Source: Halalkalibacter wakoensis JCM 9140 (GTDB lineage Bacteria > Bacillota > Bacilli > Bacillales > Bacillaceae_D). From it: a stretch of DNA of 64,000 nucleotides. Of the stretch, positions 42,238-51,992 are shown piece after piece. The position numbers were made by a program, and so were the translations under genes. The stretch spans positions 1-64,000 of the forward strand of contig NZ_BAUT01000009.1 of assembly GCF_000513095.1 (NCBI RefSeq). Reading direction: 5' to 3'. The stretch's first letter is position 1. The number at the start of each line of letters is the position of its first letter. The notes beneath the pieces were generated by a model. It searched no databases, had not been told where the DNA came from, and worked only from the letters and a program-made list of their open reading frames with translations.

Positions 42238-42485
42238 TTTATACTTGCTTTCAGCTCCCTTCACTCACGGGATTGAGTGATTTACCTTTCGATCTTACAT
42301 GTTTATACTCGACAGGCCACCACCTTCATCAAAAAAAGTTCCTGTCACCAATTACAAAGTAACTCTGGTAGACAAGAACACTTTCTAATTACAGAACGGA
42401 TCACGTAACTTCTAACATAAAGATGCTAAATCAAAGCACCCGTCTTCAAGGAAGTCATCTCCTTAATTGAGGAACCAGTAAAAGA

Positions 42486-42682
42486 AAAATAAGCGGAAGT
42501 TTTTCCGCTAAATGCAGATTAGAGCTCGTTTTGGGAAAATTAAGGGGAGTTTTTCCACCTATACAAAGCAAATAACCTATTTTTTTAAGTTGTTGAGGCA
42601 AATAAGAGGATTTTCTCCCTCTATTTAAGATATTTTCAGTGCCATTTACTAATTAAGGGGAATTTTTCCTTCTATTTATTAA
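42486..42682 (+). repeat. Right palindromic repeat array flanking Wadjet (four units)
   Basis: Four palindromes of the AAGGGGAATTTTTCCCTT family are centred near 42500, 42550, 42613 and 42665, the same spacing as in the left array but oriented on the plus strand. One has drifted with compensating changes on both arms (AAGCGGAAGTTTTTCCGCTT-like), keeping base pairing. The fourth overlaps the last codons of the nuclease gene. Confidence 0.8.
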
Positions 42683-43342
42683 GTCAAAGTGTCTTACTTG
42701 ATTTCCTAACCGATAAGAGCGAACTCTCACTGTCCCAGATGCGGGAAGCAGCATCTTTTTATCGACTAGTTGAGAAAGTACTTTTCTAACCGTCTTGCCA
42801 CTTAGCTTCAAATGCTTCTCGACTTTTATAGGGGAAATGGCTTCCCCACTTGAAATCGCTAGCCGAAGTACTTCCTTTTCGACCAAGGACAAAGTAGTAT
42901 GGTCAAGTTCATCCCCCAGCCATCGGCCAATCGCTTGCTGAATAATTTGTTGGCATCGACGAGGCTTCTCTTTAACTTGGTCATATGAAAAGCGAATTAC
43001 GGTCCATCCGTCAATCACCAACTGGTTTTGGCGTTCTAGGCTGTCGGAAAATTGCCATCTGCTTATATTCTGTAAGTGAGGGCCGTACCCATCAATCTCA
43101 AGGCAAATCTGGATGGCAGGACGAATATAAGCAAAGTCTAAGTACCTTTTGCCATCCTTGAAATCATTAACCTCATATTCTGGATGCAGATACCGAAAGT
43201 GGTGAAATAAGGGCCACCACACATGCTTCAAAAACAACATCTCAGCATGTTTGTGACCTTCCTGTAAGCGACGCAACCGTTCACCTGTTCTTGCCTGTAA
43301 GTGTTCATTGATAAAGGTCTGATATTCTTCTTCAAATCCCAT
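42653..43342 (-). CDS. DUF559/Vsr-type nuclease with C-terminal winged helix
   Basis: A 229-aa protein with a PD-(D/E)XK-type nuclease core resembling DUF559 and Vsr endonucleases: YLDFAYIRPAIQICLEIDGYGPH (D then ExD-like acids) and WTVIRFSYDQVKEKPRRCQQ at about residues 75-150. The last 75 residues form a winged helix (LVEKEVLRLAISSGEAISP, KLSGKTVRKVLSQLVDKKML). It could cut or bind modified or damaged DNA; no specificity can be read. ATG 43342 is five bases behind AGGG; two earlier in-frame starts are worse placed. It lies between sbcC and Wadjet, all leftward. Similar proteins occur in many bacilli, so a core repair role is as likely as defence. Confidence 0.75.
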   Translation of the reverse strand: MGFEEEYQTFINEHLQARTGERLRRLQEGHKHAEMLFLKHVWWPLFHHFRYLHPEYEVNDFKDGKRYLDFAYIRPAIQICLEIDGYGPHLQNISRWQFSDSLERQNQLVIDGWTVIRFSYDQVKEKPRRCQQIIQQAIGRWLGDELDHTTLSLVEKEVLRLAISSGEAISPIKVEKHLKLSGKTVRKVLSQLVDKKMLLPASGTVRVRSYRLGNQVRHFDLINRRKNSP

Positions 43343-43678
43343 AGCATCCCTCATCCTATCCAATGGTCATGTCTTTTAAGGAACCTAAAATTTTGAACTT
43401 CAGAAAGTTTTTAAAGGTAACAAGTATTAATGCGAATGAAAAAATTTTTTAATTGGAGGCAAATAAAGAATTGTAGAATAGTTAATAAAAAGTAAAGAAG
43501 AATTTGAGGATATAACTATTTTTAGTTTAATAGAATGATTAAATTTGTCAATCTATTCTCTTTATATATCGGTAATACTACCCTTATAATTTCCAAAGCG
43601 TTAGGAGAAGTTATAACCTTAGCCTCCCCAACCTTAAGGAGAGGCATTGGGCTATAACTCATTTACTTATGACGCGGA
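43343..43678. other. Intergenic region behind sbcC
   Basis: 336 bp. It holds a long imperfect hairpin at about 43610-43660 (GTTATA..GCCTCCcc / GGAGAGGC..TATAAC) that probably ends the sbcDC transcript, and an AT-rich promoter zone for the nuclease gene. Nothing else is visible. Confidence 0.45.
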
Positions 43679-46600
43679 TCATCTCAACACAAACTCAGTC
43701 CGGCTATGCCCTTCCTTCGTCTTCTTCACTTCTAATGTTGCAGGCAATGCATTTTTCAACTCTTGAACATGAGAAATGACTCCAATCATCCGACCTGACT
43801 TTTGTAAATCAATCAGCGTATCAATCGCTTTATTTAACGACTCCTCATCCAATGAACCAAAGCCTTCATCAATGAACATCGTATCAATGGAAATACCACC
43901 TTGATAACTTTGAATCACATCGGACATTCCAAGAGCTAGACACAAAGAAGCATTAAACTTCTCCCCACCTGATAACGTTTTAACATCGCGGGTTTGCCCG
44001 GTGTAGGCATCAAACACATCAAGGCCTAGTCCGCTTTGCTTGCCGTGGCTTTCCTGTCTTTCACTACGAATTAACTGGAATTGACCATTTGATAAACGGC
44101 TTAATCGCTCATTCGCTGAGATAATAATGTGCTCAAGGAATTCAATTTGTAAATACCGCTCAAACGAAATTTTCATGCCATTTTGTCCGCGAACGACATC
44201 ATACAGATCCGTGATGACCGTAAGCTGTCGTTCGATTTCTGCTACGCTTTTTTCTGCTTCTAAAATATTTGTTTTTAAATCTAGTGTTTGTTGATGGTAT
44301 TGTTGAACCTTTCGAACGGTATCATTTGCCTTTTCTAACGTTTCTTTTAACTGCTCGAGTTCCGTTTGCAGTGCTTCTAAATCCGATTTCGTTTTTTCTT
44401 TTAACGATTCCTGTAACTCGAAAACTTGCTGCTTGATTGTAGCTAAGCTACTCGTAAACTGTTCTATTTCTTTTTTTAGTTGCTGACGATCAGCTTCTTG
44501 CAGCTTCGCCTGTCGATACAGTTCTTCTGAAGAAAAGCCGGCTTTTTCTAAAGCATCTATGAATTGTTTTTCTGCCTTCTCTGTCTTTTGAATGCTTTCT
44601 TCTACTTGTGACTTGGCACTCGCTTCTTCTGTGCGAGCTTTTGTTTCTGCTTCTTTGGCGAGTTGCAGTTGATTCTGCGCATCTTCCCACTCTTTTTCTA
44701 GTTTCGTTTGGAGGGCTTTTGTTTCCACTATTTTTTGTTCCAAAACAGAAAGAACCCTAACCTCTTCCGGAACATGACTGATTTGTTCCTCATAGACGGC
44801 TTTCTTTGATTCAAAAGATGTTTTCCGTTCATGAAATTCCTTTTCTATTTCCTCTTTATTCGTATCTAGTTGTCCTAAAGCATCTTCATGTGCTTGAACA
44901 GTTTTTCTTATTTGAATCAGTTGTTCTCGCTTTTTCTTTAAATCACTAACTTCGCGCTCGAACTCTTTCAGTTTTTCAACCAACTTTTGATAGGTAAGTT
45001 CCACATTCGACATATCGACGCCTATCTTAGCAATCTCATCTGCCTTTTCCGTAAGCTGATCTTGTACCGTTTTTAATTGCGCAACCGTATCGCGGTAAGT
45101 ACCATACTCAGAATCCAGCTCCACTTTCGCCTTTTGATAGTCTTCTTTTGAAGGAACGGAATCCTGATCGGTCGCTTTATTCGGGTGCTCATCACTTCCA
45201 CAAACGGGACACGGTTTCCCGTCGTGAAGATGTGTTGCTAGAATACTAGCTTGTCCCATCACCCAAGCTTCTTCGATCGCATCGTATCGAGCCTTTTTCA
45301 AGTTGTATGCTTGCTTTTTTTCGGTATGCTCGATCTCCAGCTTTGTTTGCTTATTTTTCACCTGCAAAAATTCTTGAAGAATTCTCACATGATCTCGTAC
45401 CTCTAGCAGAGTTTGTTGTTTATCTGCAAATTGATCAACAACTTCTTCCATCTCTTTCATTTGCTTACTAAGTTGTTCCTTTGAATCTTTTTCATTCTTG
45501 ATTTGAACGTTAATCTTCGTGAGATTAACTTCTAATTCTTCGACTTGCTTTTCTAGAGACATAAGCTCTTTTTTGTTCAAATCGATGTCTTGAACCGTTT
45601 GTAACAGCTCGGTGTATTGGTCTAACGATCTTGTTGTATTTTCTCGATCTACTTTCTTTTCTTTTTCCCGTTCATACGTTTGATCAGCCATTGTCAGCTG
45701 CTTTCCTGCTTTTTCAAGCGCTACTTCTGCATTTATCAGCTTTTGTTTCTTATTCTTCTCATCTTCACGCCATTCGTTCACTTGCGTTTCATATACTTCT
45801 ACAGTCGTAGCACGCTCCGCCTCTTCAAGCTTTCGTTCTTTCTTCTTAAAAAGTGGTTCTTGCTCTGTTAGGCTGTTAAGTTGACTTTCTTTTTCCTCTA
45901 GCCTCGTAAATTCACCATTCATGAATTCAGCCTTATGAAACGCTTCGAGCTTAGTGTTATACACAACAGTCGCGCTTTCTAATTCCTTTTTCTTATTCAG
46001 AATTTCACTCTCGTAAAAAGTAGATTCATCCTCTAAACCTGAGACAATTTGATTCGTGTTGTGGTGCTGCTGCGAGAGAACTTCAAAAAGGTTCGATCCT
46101 TCACGATCTGGCAGTACAGCACTTATATCCGCGATAAACCGTTCCATTGTTTGTGATTTACGTTTAAACTCCTCGTCTTTTGCTTTTCTCTTTTCATTTA
46201 GACGTTCACTAATCCAGCGGTATGGTTCGGTACGGAAAATTTTACGGAGAATTGCCTCTTTGTTTTCTGTTTGCGAAGTTAATAGCTTTCGAAATTCACC
46301 TTGTGGCAGCATGACAATTTGGCTGAATTGATCCTTCGTCAGTCCTACTAACGCTTCAACTTTTTTATTAATCTCTGAAACAATTTGACGGTCGACACAA
46401 GGGACTTCCTCCCCGCCCACTATTTCATAAAACTCATTTTTCTCACCTGTTTTTCCTTTGTTTCCCTTTTTTTGATGAGCTAGCTGCCTGAGGATACGAA
46501 AATGCCTGTTATGCAAAGTGAATTCAAAGTCAACAGCCGTATGAACATCATCATCGGCAAAATCACTTCGCATTGACTTTGAATCGCTTCGGTCCTCTCC

Positions 46601-46771
46601 ACTCGCGGACCCATAAAGAGCAAAACAAATCGCATCAAAAATGGTTGTCTTTCCGGCACCCGTATTTCCTGAAACAACAAATAATTTGTGCTCCTTTAAG
46701 TCTGCAAAATTAATGACTTCTTTATGTTTGTATGGTCCCATGGCTGTGATCGTGATTTTAATTGGTCTCAT
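43679..46771 (-). CDS. sbcC: Exonuclease SbcCD subunit C
   Basis: A 1030-aa SMC/Rad50-like ATPase that pairs with SbcD to open and trim DNA hairpins and ends. The N-terminal head has Walker A VVSGNTGAGKTTIFDA near residue 38 and Q-loop MLPQGEFRKLL. Two long coiled coils flank the zinc hook KPCPVCGSDEHP near residue 500. The C-terminal head carries the signature LSGGEKFNASLCLALG and Walker B IDTMFIDEGFGSLDE, then D-loop and switch His in ISHVQEL. Length is normal for the family and the frame is intact. It follows sbcD after 19 bp with GAGAGAGG in the gap, so they form an operon. Confidence 0.96.
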   Translation of the reverse strand: MRPIKITITAMGPYKHKEVINFADLKEHKLFVVSGNTGAGKTTIFDAICFALYGSASGEDRSDSKSMRSDFADDDVHTAVDFEFTLHNRHFRILRQLAHQKKGNKGKTGEKNEFYEIVGGEEVPCVDRQIVSEINKKVEALVGLTKDQFSQIVMLPQGEFRKLLTSQTENKEAILRKIFRTEPYRWISERLNEKRKAKDEEFKRKSQTMERFIADISAVLPDREGSNLFEVLSQQHHNTNQIVSGLEDESTFYESEILNKKKELESATVVYNTKLEAFHKAEFMNGEFTRLEEKESQLNSLTEQEPLFKKKERKLEEAERATTVEVYETQVNEWREDEKNKKQKLINAEVALEKAGKQLTMADQTYEREKEKKVDRENTTRSLDQYTELLQTVQDIDLNKKELMSLEKQVEELEVNLTKINVQIKNEKDSKEQLSKQMKEMEEVVDQFADKQQTLLEVRDHVRILQEFLQVKNKQTKLEIEHTEKKQAYNLKKARYDAIEEAWVMGQASILATHLHDGKPCPVCGSDEHPNKATDQDSVPSKEDYQKAKVELDSEYGTYRDTVAQLKTVQDQLTEKADEIAKIGVDMSNVELTYQKLVEKLKEFEREVSDLKKKREQLIQIRKTVQAHEDALGQLDTNKEEIEKEFHERKTSFESKKAVYEEQISHVPEEVRVLSVLEQKIVETKALQTKLEKEWEDAQNQLQLAKEAETKARTEEASAKSQVEESIQKTEKAEKQFIDALEKAGFSSEELYRQAKLQEADRQQLKKEIEQFTSSLATIKQQVFELQESLKEKTKSDLEALQTELEQLKETLEKANDTVRKVQQYHQQTLDLKTNILEAEKSVAEIERQLTVITDLYDVVRGQNGMKISFERYLQIEFLEHIIISANERLSRLSNGQFQLIRSERQESHGKQSGLGLDVFDAYTGQTRDVKTLSGGEKFNASLCLALGMSDVIQSYQGGISIDTMFIDEGFGSLDEESLNKAIDTLIDLQKSGRMIGVISHVQELKNALPATLEVKKTKEGHSRTEFVLR

Positions 46772-46790
46772 TTGTCCCTCTCTCCTTTCT

Positions 46791-47978
46791 TTAGTTTTTT
46801 ACGACTGTTTTAGTTTGTTTTGGTTGTTCGCTTTCATCCTGAAGAAGCTCTTGAAGAACACTCTGAAAAATGGCTTCTGTTTCCTCCGTTACCATCGTCT
46901 CTTTCACTTCTTGATAAAACGCTCGAAAAAGAGAGAGGTCATCCATTTTATGACGTTCTTGTCTTTCCAGTTCCGTTCCATCTGCTTTTGTTCGGATTTG
47001 AATGTTTCGCTCAACATGCATCGCATTCGGGTATACCGAACGAATTTTTTCCATCGGGGATAGAATAGGCGTTTCATCTAACAAGCGAACGAACACGTAA
47101 TCCTCATTGTTTGGATGTGTTAACAACTCTTCCATTGTCGCTTCAACTGTTCTTATGTCACGCCGTGGCTGTAACAACCGTTTCTCTAGTGTGACCTTTC
47201 CTTCACCGTCAAGTTCAACAATATAAAAGCCTTTTTTGTGGCGTTCCTCTGAAATAGAGTACTTTAGAGGAGAACCAGCATATTGAATCGTCTCATTTGA
47301 GACAAAATGAGCTTGGTGCAAATGACCTAAAGCCGTATAGTGAAATTTCGAAAAATGAATGGAATCAACGTGTTCAGCCCCACCGATGGCAAGAGGACGT
47401 TCTGAATCACTTGTATTCTCCTTCTCTTCCCCACGTGGTGTTACAAAAGCATGTCCAACAAAAACGTGACGCGCTGCTGGATTCATGTTTGCAGCAATTT
47501 CTTCAGTGATTTTTTTCATAGCTTCATTATGTGTCCGAATGTCCTCATCACCAAAAGCATGTTTAACAACACTTGGATCCGCATACGGAACAAGATGGAA
47601 ATGAACTTCGCCATGTTCATCTTTTAATACAATCGGATTCACGGTATTTGAAATTTGGCCGACAATGTGGCAGCCGTTTGCTTTCATAATATTCGTAGCA
47701 AAATTGACACGACTAGGGCTATCGTGATTTCCTCCGATCGCTAACACAGGCGTTTTCAGCTTTAAGACAATCGTCTCAAGTACTTCGTCTAACAAAGTAA
47801 CCGCCTCCGTTGGCGGAACAGCGCGATCATACAAATCGCCGGCTATCACTACTGCATCTGGCTTTTCCTCTTCAATTGCTTGAACAAAACCTTCGAGAAT
47901 ATGACGCTGATCCTCAGTCATATAGACACCCTGTACAAGCTTGCCTAAATGCCAATCAGCTGTATGAAAAAATTTCAT
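46791..47978 (-). CDS. sbcD: Exonuclease SbcCD subunit D
   Basis: A 395-aa Mre11-type calcineurin-fold nuclease. All metal-binding blocks are visible: FFHTADWHLGK, VVIAGDLYDRA, AIGGNHDSPSR, HVFVGHAFV and YTALGHLHQAH. The C-terminal capping region that binds SbcC follows. The start at 47978 gives MKFFHTADWH directly behind GGAAGAGG; the open frame continues 30 codons upstream but without function. It is first in the sbcDC operon. Confidence 0.96.
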   Translation of the reverse strand: MKFFHTADWHLGKLVQGVYMTEDQRHILEGFVQAIEEEKPDAVVIAGDLYDRAVPPTEAVTLLDEVLETIVLKLKTPVLAIGGNHDSPSRVNFATNIMKANGCHIVGQISNTVNPIVLKDEHGEVHFHLVPYADPSVVKHAFGDEDIRTHNEAMKKITEEIAANMNPAARHVFVGHAFVTPRGEEKENTSDSERPLAIGGAEHVDSIHFSKFHYTALGHLHQAHFVSNETIQYAGSPLKYSISEERHKKGFYIVELDGEGKVTLEKRLLQPRRDIRTVEATMEELLTHPNNEDYVFVRLLDETPILSPMEKIRSVYPNAMHVERNIQIRTKADGTELERQERHKMDDLSLFRAFYQEVKETMVTEETEAIFQSVLQELLQDESEQPKQTKTVVKN

Positions 47979-48079
47979 TGAACCTCTTCCTTTCTCTAGT
48001 AAGTGATTATCTATTTGCGTAAATTCTTGTTTTATGAGTCCTCTATCCTGTAATGCTATCATACTCAAGGAACGTTAGG

Positions 48080-48183
48080 TACCTATAGAAATAACCATTG
48101 TAACAAGGTATGAGCACCTTAATGCATGTAGAGGTATGGATGTACCAATTCGATTTGCTACTACCATTGCAGGTAATGAATAG
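48080..48183 (+). pseudogene. Short protein-like tail, possible gene relic
   Basis: The plus strand reads VPIEITIVTRYEHLNACRG then MDVPIRFATTIAGNE and a stop, about 34 codons with protein-like composition and no start. It lies alone between sbcD and the HAD gene. I do not recognise the family; it may be the surviving C-terminus of a deleted gene, or chance. Confidence 0.3.
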
Positions 48184-48184
48184 A

Positions 48185-48215
48185 ACGGGCTCTCGCTAGA
48201 AAAGCGAGAACCGTT
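48185..48215 (-). terminator. Terminator of the HAD phosphatase gene
   Basis: AACGGTTCTCGC / GCGAGAGCCCGTT stem around TTTTCTA on the minus strand, 9 bp after the stop codon; the T-tract is weak. Confidence 0.6.
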
Positions 48216-48223
48216 GCCTAGTC

Positions 48224-48868
48224 TTACATTTCATCTCTAGTGTGCTGTAAAACAACTTCTACTATTTCCTCCGGTGAATCGACAAGGTAGTCAGGATTTT
48301 GTTCAAGTACAAGCTCTTTACCATCATAGCCCCAACTTACCCAAATGATTTTTACACCCGCGCCCTGACACGCCAAAATGTCTCGTTGCTCATCCCCTAC
48401 ATAAATCACTTCTGATGTTTTTAATTGATGGTCTTTTAGAAATTGGCGTATCATCTGATCCTTGCCGAAGATCGCCTTTGAACTCATAATCTTTTTGACA
48501 TTTTTCACAGAATTTCGTTGCAATACATCTTTGATTACATCTTCAGAGTTTGAGGAAAGAATAACAATATTGTACCCTTTTCTTTCTAATAGATCGAGCA
48601 TCTCTTTTATCTTTGGATACAAGCTAATCTCTTTTGAATATTTGCGAAAAAAACGATAAAAGTCTGGCAGGATAAAGGGTGTTTTTACGATCGGGAAATT
48701 CAAGTATTTCATTCTTTCAAAGATTGATAACTTTCTAAGTGAACTCAAATCCTCTCGACTTATTTTGCGAAATTTAAATTTGTCGGCTAAAGCATTCCAT
48801 GCAGAGATAAATACCGTTCTAGAATCGGCAAGCGTTCCGTCAAAATCGAAAATTACATAGTTACGCAT
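48224..48868 (-). CDS. HAD-superfamily phosphatase (phosphoglycolate-phosphatase-like)
   Basis: A 214-aa HAD hydrolase. Motif I is VIFDFDGTLADS at residue 5 (nucleophile Asp and acid Asp), motif II VILSSNS, the motif III Lys lies in IFGKDQMI, and motif IV is YVGDEQRDILACQGAG. A helical cap lies between residues 18 and 85, as in phosphoglycolate phosphatase and PpaX. The substrate is unknown. GGCGAGGAGAAATTAA precedes ATG 48868. It is monocistronic. Confidence 0.88.
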   Translation of the reverse strand: MRNYVIFDFDGTLADSRTVFISAWNALADKFKFRKISREDLSSLRKLSIFERMKYLNFPIVKTPFILPDFYRFFRKYSKEISLYPKIKEMLDLLERKGYNIVILSSNSEDVIKDVLQRNSVKNVKKIMSSKAIFGKDQMIRQFLKDHQLKTSEVIYVGDEQRDILACQGAGVKIIWVSWGYDGKELVLEQNPDYLVDSPEEIVEVVLQHTRDEM

Positions 48869-48932
48869 TTAATTTCTCCTCGCCCTAATTCAGTAATGAA
48901 TCAGACATGAATCGAATATTCGTTGTCCTAAG

Positions 48933-49330
48933 CTACTTTATGATATTACGTCTCACTAAAAAATGTACCCCATTCCTCCAAAAATAAGCATTAGCTGAGT
49001 GATCCTTATCGGCTACATGGACGAGACTCCCATCCCTACACCTTTCTTTTAACAGCTTATCGAACTCTTCACTAGACACAGGAGGACTGTAAAAATAACC
49101 TTGTCCATAATCACAACCATACATGTTTAAAAAATCTACTTGATCTTGATTCTCAATTCCTTCAGCGACGAGGTGAAATTGTAGGTTTTTTCCCATTTCG
49201 ATAATCGTTTTTACTAAAGCTGCTTATTACTATTTACAAACATATCATCAAGGAAGGACTTATCAATTTTCACTGTGTCAATGGGTAATTTATTTAAAAC
49301 ACTTAAAGAGGAATAAGGAATAACTTCTGT
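48933..49330 (-). pseudogene. EAL-domain relic (c-di-GMP phosphodiesterase fragment)
   Basis: The minus strand encodes the last third of an EAL domain: YSSLSVLNKLPIDTVKIDKS, FLDDM, then (after one missing G at about 49220) ALVKTIIEMGKNLQFHLVAE, GIENQDQVDFLNMYGCDYGQ and GYFYSPPVSSEEFDKLL. These correspond to the GYSSL, KIDRSFI, VAEGVE and GYLFSKP blocks of the family. The N-terminal part with the catalytic EAL motif is gone, so the product cannot hydrolyse c-di-GMP. STEVIPY just before YSSL looks like the start of an EAL domain, hinting at an internal deletion. Confidence 0.8.
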
Positions 49331-49530
49331 GGAAGTCACTAGATTTTCGCGTGAAAAAAGTAGGTGCTTAGGCAGTTTCTATATATTCTATAATACCTAG
49401 TATTCCTTCAATTAACTAGGGTTTAAATACAGATGTAAAATTAGGAAGTTCTCTCTCATTTGTGAGATCCCCTTTTGATAGACTTCTACATTGTGGATCA
49501 TTTGCCACACTCTAATTACTAGGCAACAAA

Positions 49531-49565
49531 GAGAGAGGAGATCATTAATTATGATCTCCTCTCTA
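49531..49565 (-). terminator. Terminator of the TcaA-like gene
   Basis: AGAGAGGAGATCAT / ATGATCTCCTCTCT perfect 14-bp stem around TTAAT, 8 bp after the stop of the TcaA-like frame. Confidence 0.75.
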
Positions 49566-49572
49566 AATCTCA

Positions 49573-51434
49573 CTACAAATCAATGCTTTCTTCGACTTGA
49601 TTTGTTTCAATTAATCGCATCATTTTCATATCTGCACCGGTTACGTTTACATCATACGATGAATGAAAGGTTTTGTATTTGGCTGTACCGTCATTGTAAT
49701 AAATCGTGTACTGCTCAAACGTGTGGACAATATACATCATCGCTTTTTCTCTCGACTGAACGTACCTCAACCCCGTGGAAGTCTTCCTTAATCCCTCTTC
49801 GTTCAAGATAATCAATGTAATCTGATGCCTCTTTTTTATAGGTTGCCGCTGCAGGATCTATCATATTAACGACGATCGAGAAATCCCTTTGATTAATGGC
49901 CTCTACAGACGTTGTTAAGTAATCGTCTAAAAACCGACCGAATTCAGCTATTGACGGTTCTCGGACTTGAGACAGCGAAGCAAAAAGTGGGGTCGACTCT
50001 AGTTGTTCTTTTTGTTCAGATACATTGATGTCTAAATCTTTTAAGTGAGTGCTGTTTAATCCATTTCGCGCAGACCAATCTTGAACGGTCCACTTCTGAC
50101 TAGTTGTCTCATATTTCAATCTATATTCATTCGTCTGCGTGCTTTCTTGTAGTGACATAGAATATCCGTTTTGTACATAATCCTCTATCCATTTTTCTTG
50201 TACGTCTACCCGAACAAACCAATCATCCCCTACCTGCTCTAGAATGAAAGAATCTACATCCACCACAACCTCGCTCAAATAACCAAGATAATCCCAGCTT
50301 GAATTCATCAATTCATAAAAAGCAGCTACAATATAGTCGGATGCAGAATCTAATCGACCTTCAGATTGAAAAGCAAGAGCAGAGGAAAAATTCAACAGAT
50401 GGTGCCGAAGACTTTCCATGATCCCATCTTTTTGTTCACTACTCAACTCAAGATTAGCTGTTACCATCTGTTCATGAAGACTCAAAACAGAACTATGGAT
50501 TGTTCCAAAAGGTGTTTCCTTCTCAAGTTTCAATGACATTGATCCATCCAACAACACAGGTCCAATCGTTCCACCTTCGTTCCTAGTTATAGACTCACCA
50601 TTTAAAAATACATTTGGTTGCTCCACGTTCGTTTCGACCGTGACATAAACGCATCAAAAAAGATGTCTATCCATTGCTCCCCAAAATGACTTACTTCTGT
50701 TTCTTGTTCTAACTCGATAAAATCATTCGATAAGATTGCTTTTATGATAATAACCTGGTAAGATGGAACCAAGTTTAAACCCGTTATCGACAGCTTTAGA
50801 AGAAATTTCTTCTCCATTAAGAAAAAAACGTATATCTCCTTGATCAGTATGAACCATTAGAGGAAACGACTGCAGAACAAACTCATAACGATTAAAAAGA
50901 AAAAAGTGCTTCCCTCGCTGTTGAAACAAAATCAGGCGATCTTCCCCAAAGTCGACTTCATTTTGCTCTTCAGAAGACCTCTCTTTTTGAAATGAAGATG
51001 TCCGAACAGTTTCAGTAAGTTCATCCAACAATTGCTCTTTCTTGTCAGGATGTTCATGCAAATAATCCAATAGGTATTCGACATGCTGATTAGTTATCTC
51101 ATTACCTTCGGACACTAAAAATCCCGAAACAGACTCCATATCCCTTTCCTCCACTGACTCAGTAAAAGCTGTTATCATGTTAAACGGATCATAATACGAC
51201 CTCAGCAAACTTATAAAATCCAAACCCAACCAATGTAAGCACCATTACAGAGACAAGGATTGCTTTCGTTTTAAAGGAAAAAGCACTAAAAGATGGACTT
51301 TGAGATTTCTTTTTTTGCGTATGGCCTGTTGACGCTTTAGGCATTTTTGCCCCGCATTCCTGACAAAAATCACTTTCCTTTTCCATTTTATTGCCGCAAG
51401 ATGTACAAAAATTTATGACAAGCCCCCTTCCCAT
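49573..51434 (-). pseudogene. TcaA-like zinc-ribbon membrane protein, four frame breaks and no proper start
   Basis: The concatenated frames give a TcaA/YvbJ-type protein of about 615 aa: a zinc ribbon (FCTSCGNKMEKESDFCQECG), one membrane helix (ILVSVMVLTLVGFGFYKF), two repeated Ig-like modules ending FFLNGEEI and VFLNGESI, and a C-terminal NTF2-like domain (FLDDYLTTSVEAINQRDFS). TcaA proteins affect glycopeptide sensitivity and cell-wall homeostasis. Breaks lie near 51195-51210, 50740-50746, 50641-50660 and 49720-49741. After AAGGGGG the expected first codon is ATA where homologues have ATG (NFCTSCG follows), so initiation may be lost too; the only ATG (51434) has no ribosome site. Protein sequence between breaks is clean. 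Confidence 0.8.
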
Positions 51435-51874
51435 TTCAATAGTAGTACAACTTCTTTTCTACCATTGACGAACGCGTTAAACATACTCTCAACAAAAGAA
51501 TAATTTGCCGACAGCGTAATATCACCCATAATTCCCGTTGGATCAGGGATACTTAAGGAGATTCCCGCAAATAAACTAATAATCCCAACGATGACAGCAT
51601 AGATCACGGATAATGATACATTCCGAATCAACCTTGCCTCTATACCGCTTTGCACATGACGATTCATAAAAAATCCAATAGTAAAAAAGATAATACCTGG
51701 AATGAGTAAAAATAAAAAGAGCCCACTTGTCGTTCGAAGGGCACCCTCAAACATTAATGCATTGGCTGTATAGTTTACGCTGGTCATATGGCTAAGCATA
51801 AATACATCAGTTAACGAAACAAATTTAATCGCATTTGCGAGTCCACCAATTTCTGGAGCCAATAAGTCGCGCAT
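51413..51874 (-). pseudogene. Headless membrane protein upstream of the TcaA-like gene
   Basis: A 153-codon frame with three hydrophobic segments (LFLFLLIPGIIFFTIGFF, VSLSVIYAVIVGIISLFAG, a weaker one before ALMFEGALRT). It begins at an ATG with no ribosome site, straight after a stop, and reads like the middle of a longer multi-helix protein; the C-terminus also ends abruptly in a charged stretch over the TcaA start. I do not recognise the family. It may be a damaged partner of the TcaA-like gene or a small intact protein. Confidence 0.45.
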
Positions 51875-51992
51875 ATAACGTAAAAACTAGTAAAAAATCT
51901 CATTTTAATAAGGGGATTAAAACATTATTCGTTATTCGTAATACAGAACGAGTGAGACCTTTGGACAAGATCTAGTGAATAAGACAGAAAAT

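Noticed and set aside
34427..48068. Prophage or integrative element covering the DNA-processing island
   Set aside because: No integrase, structural genes, tRNA attachment site or flanking direct repeats are visible.
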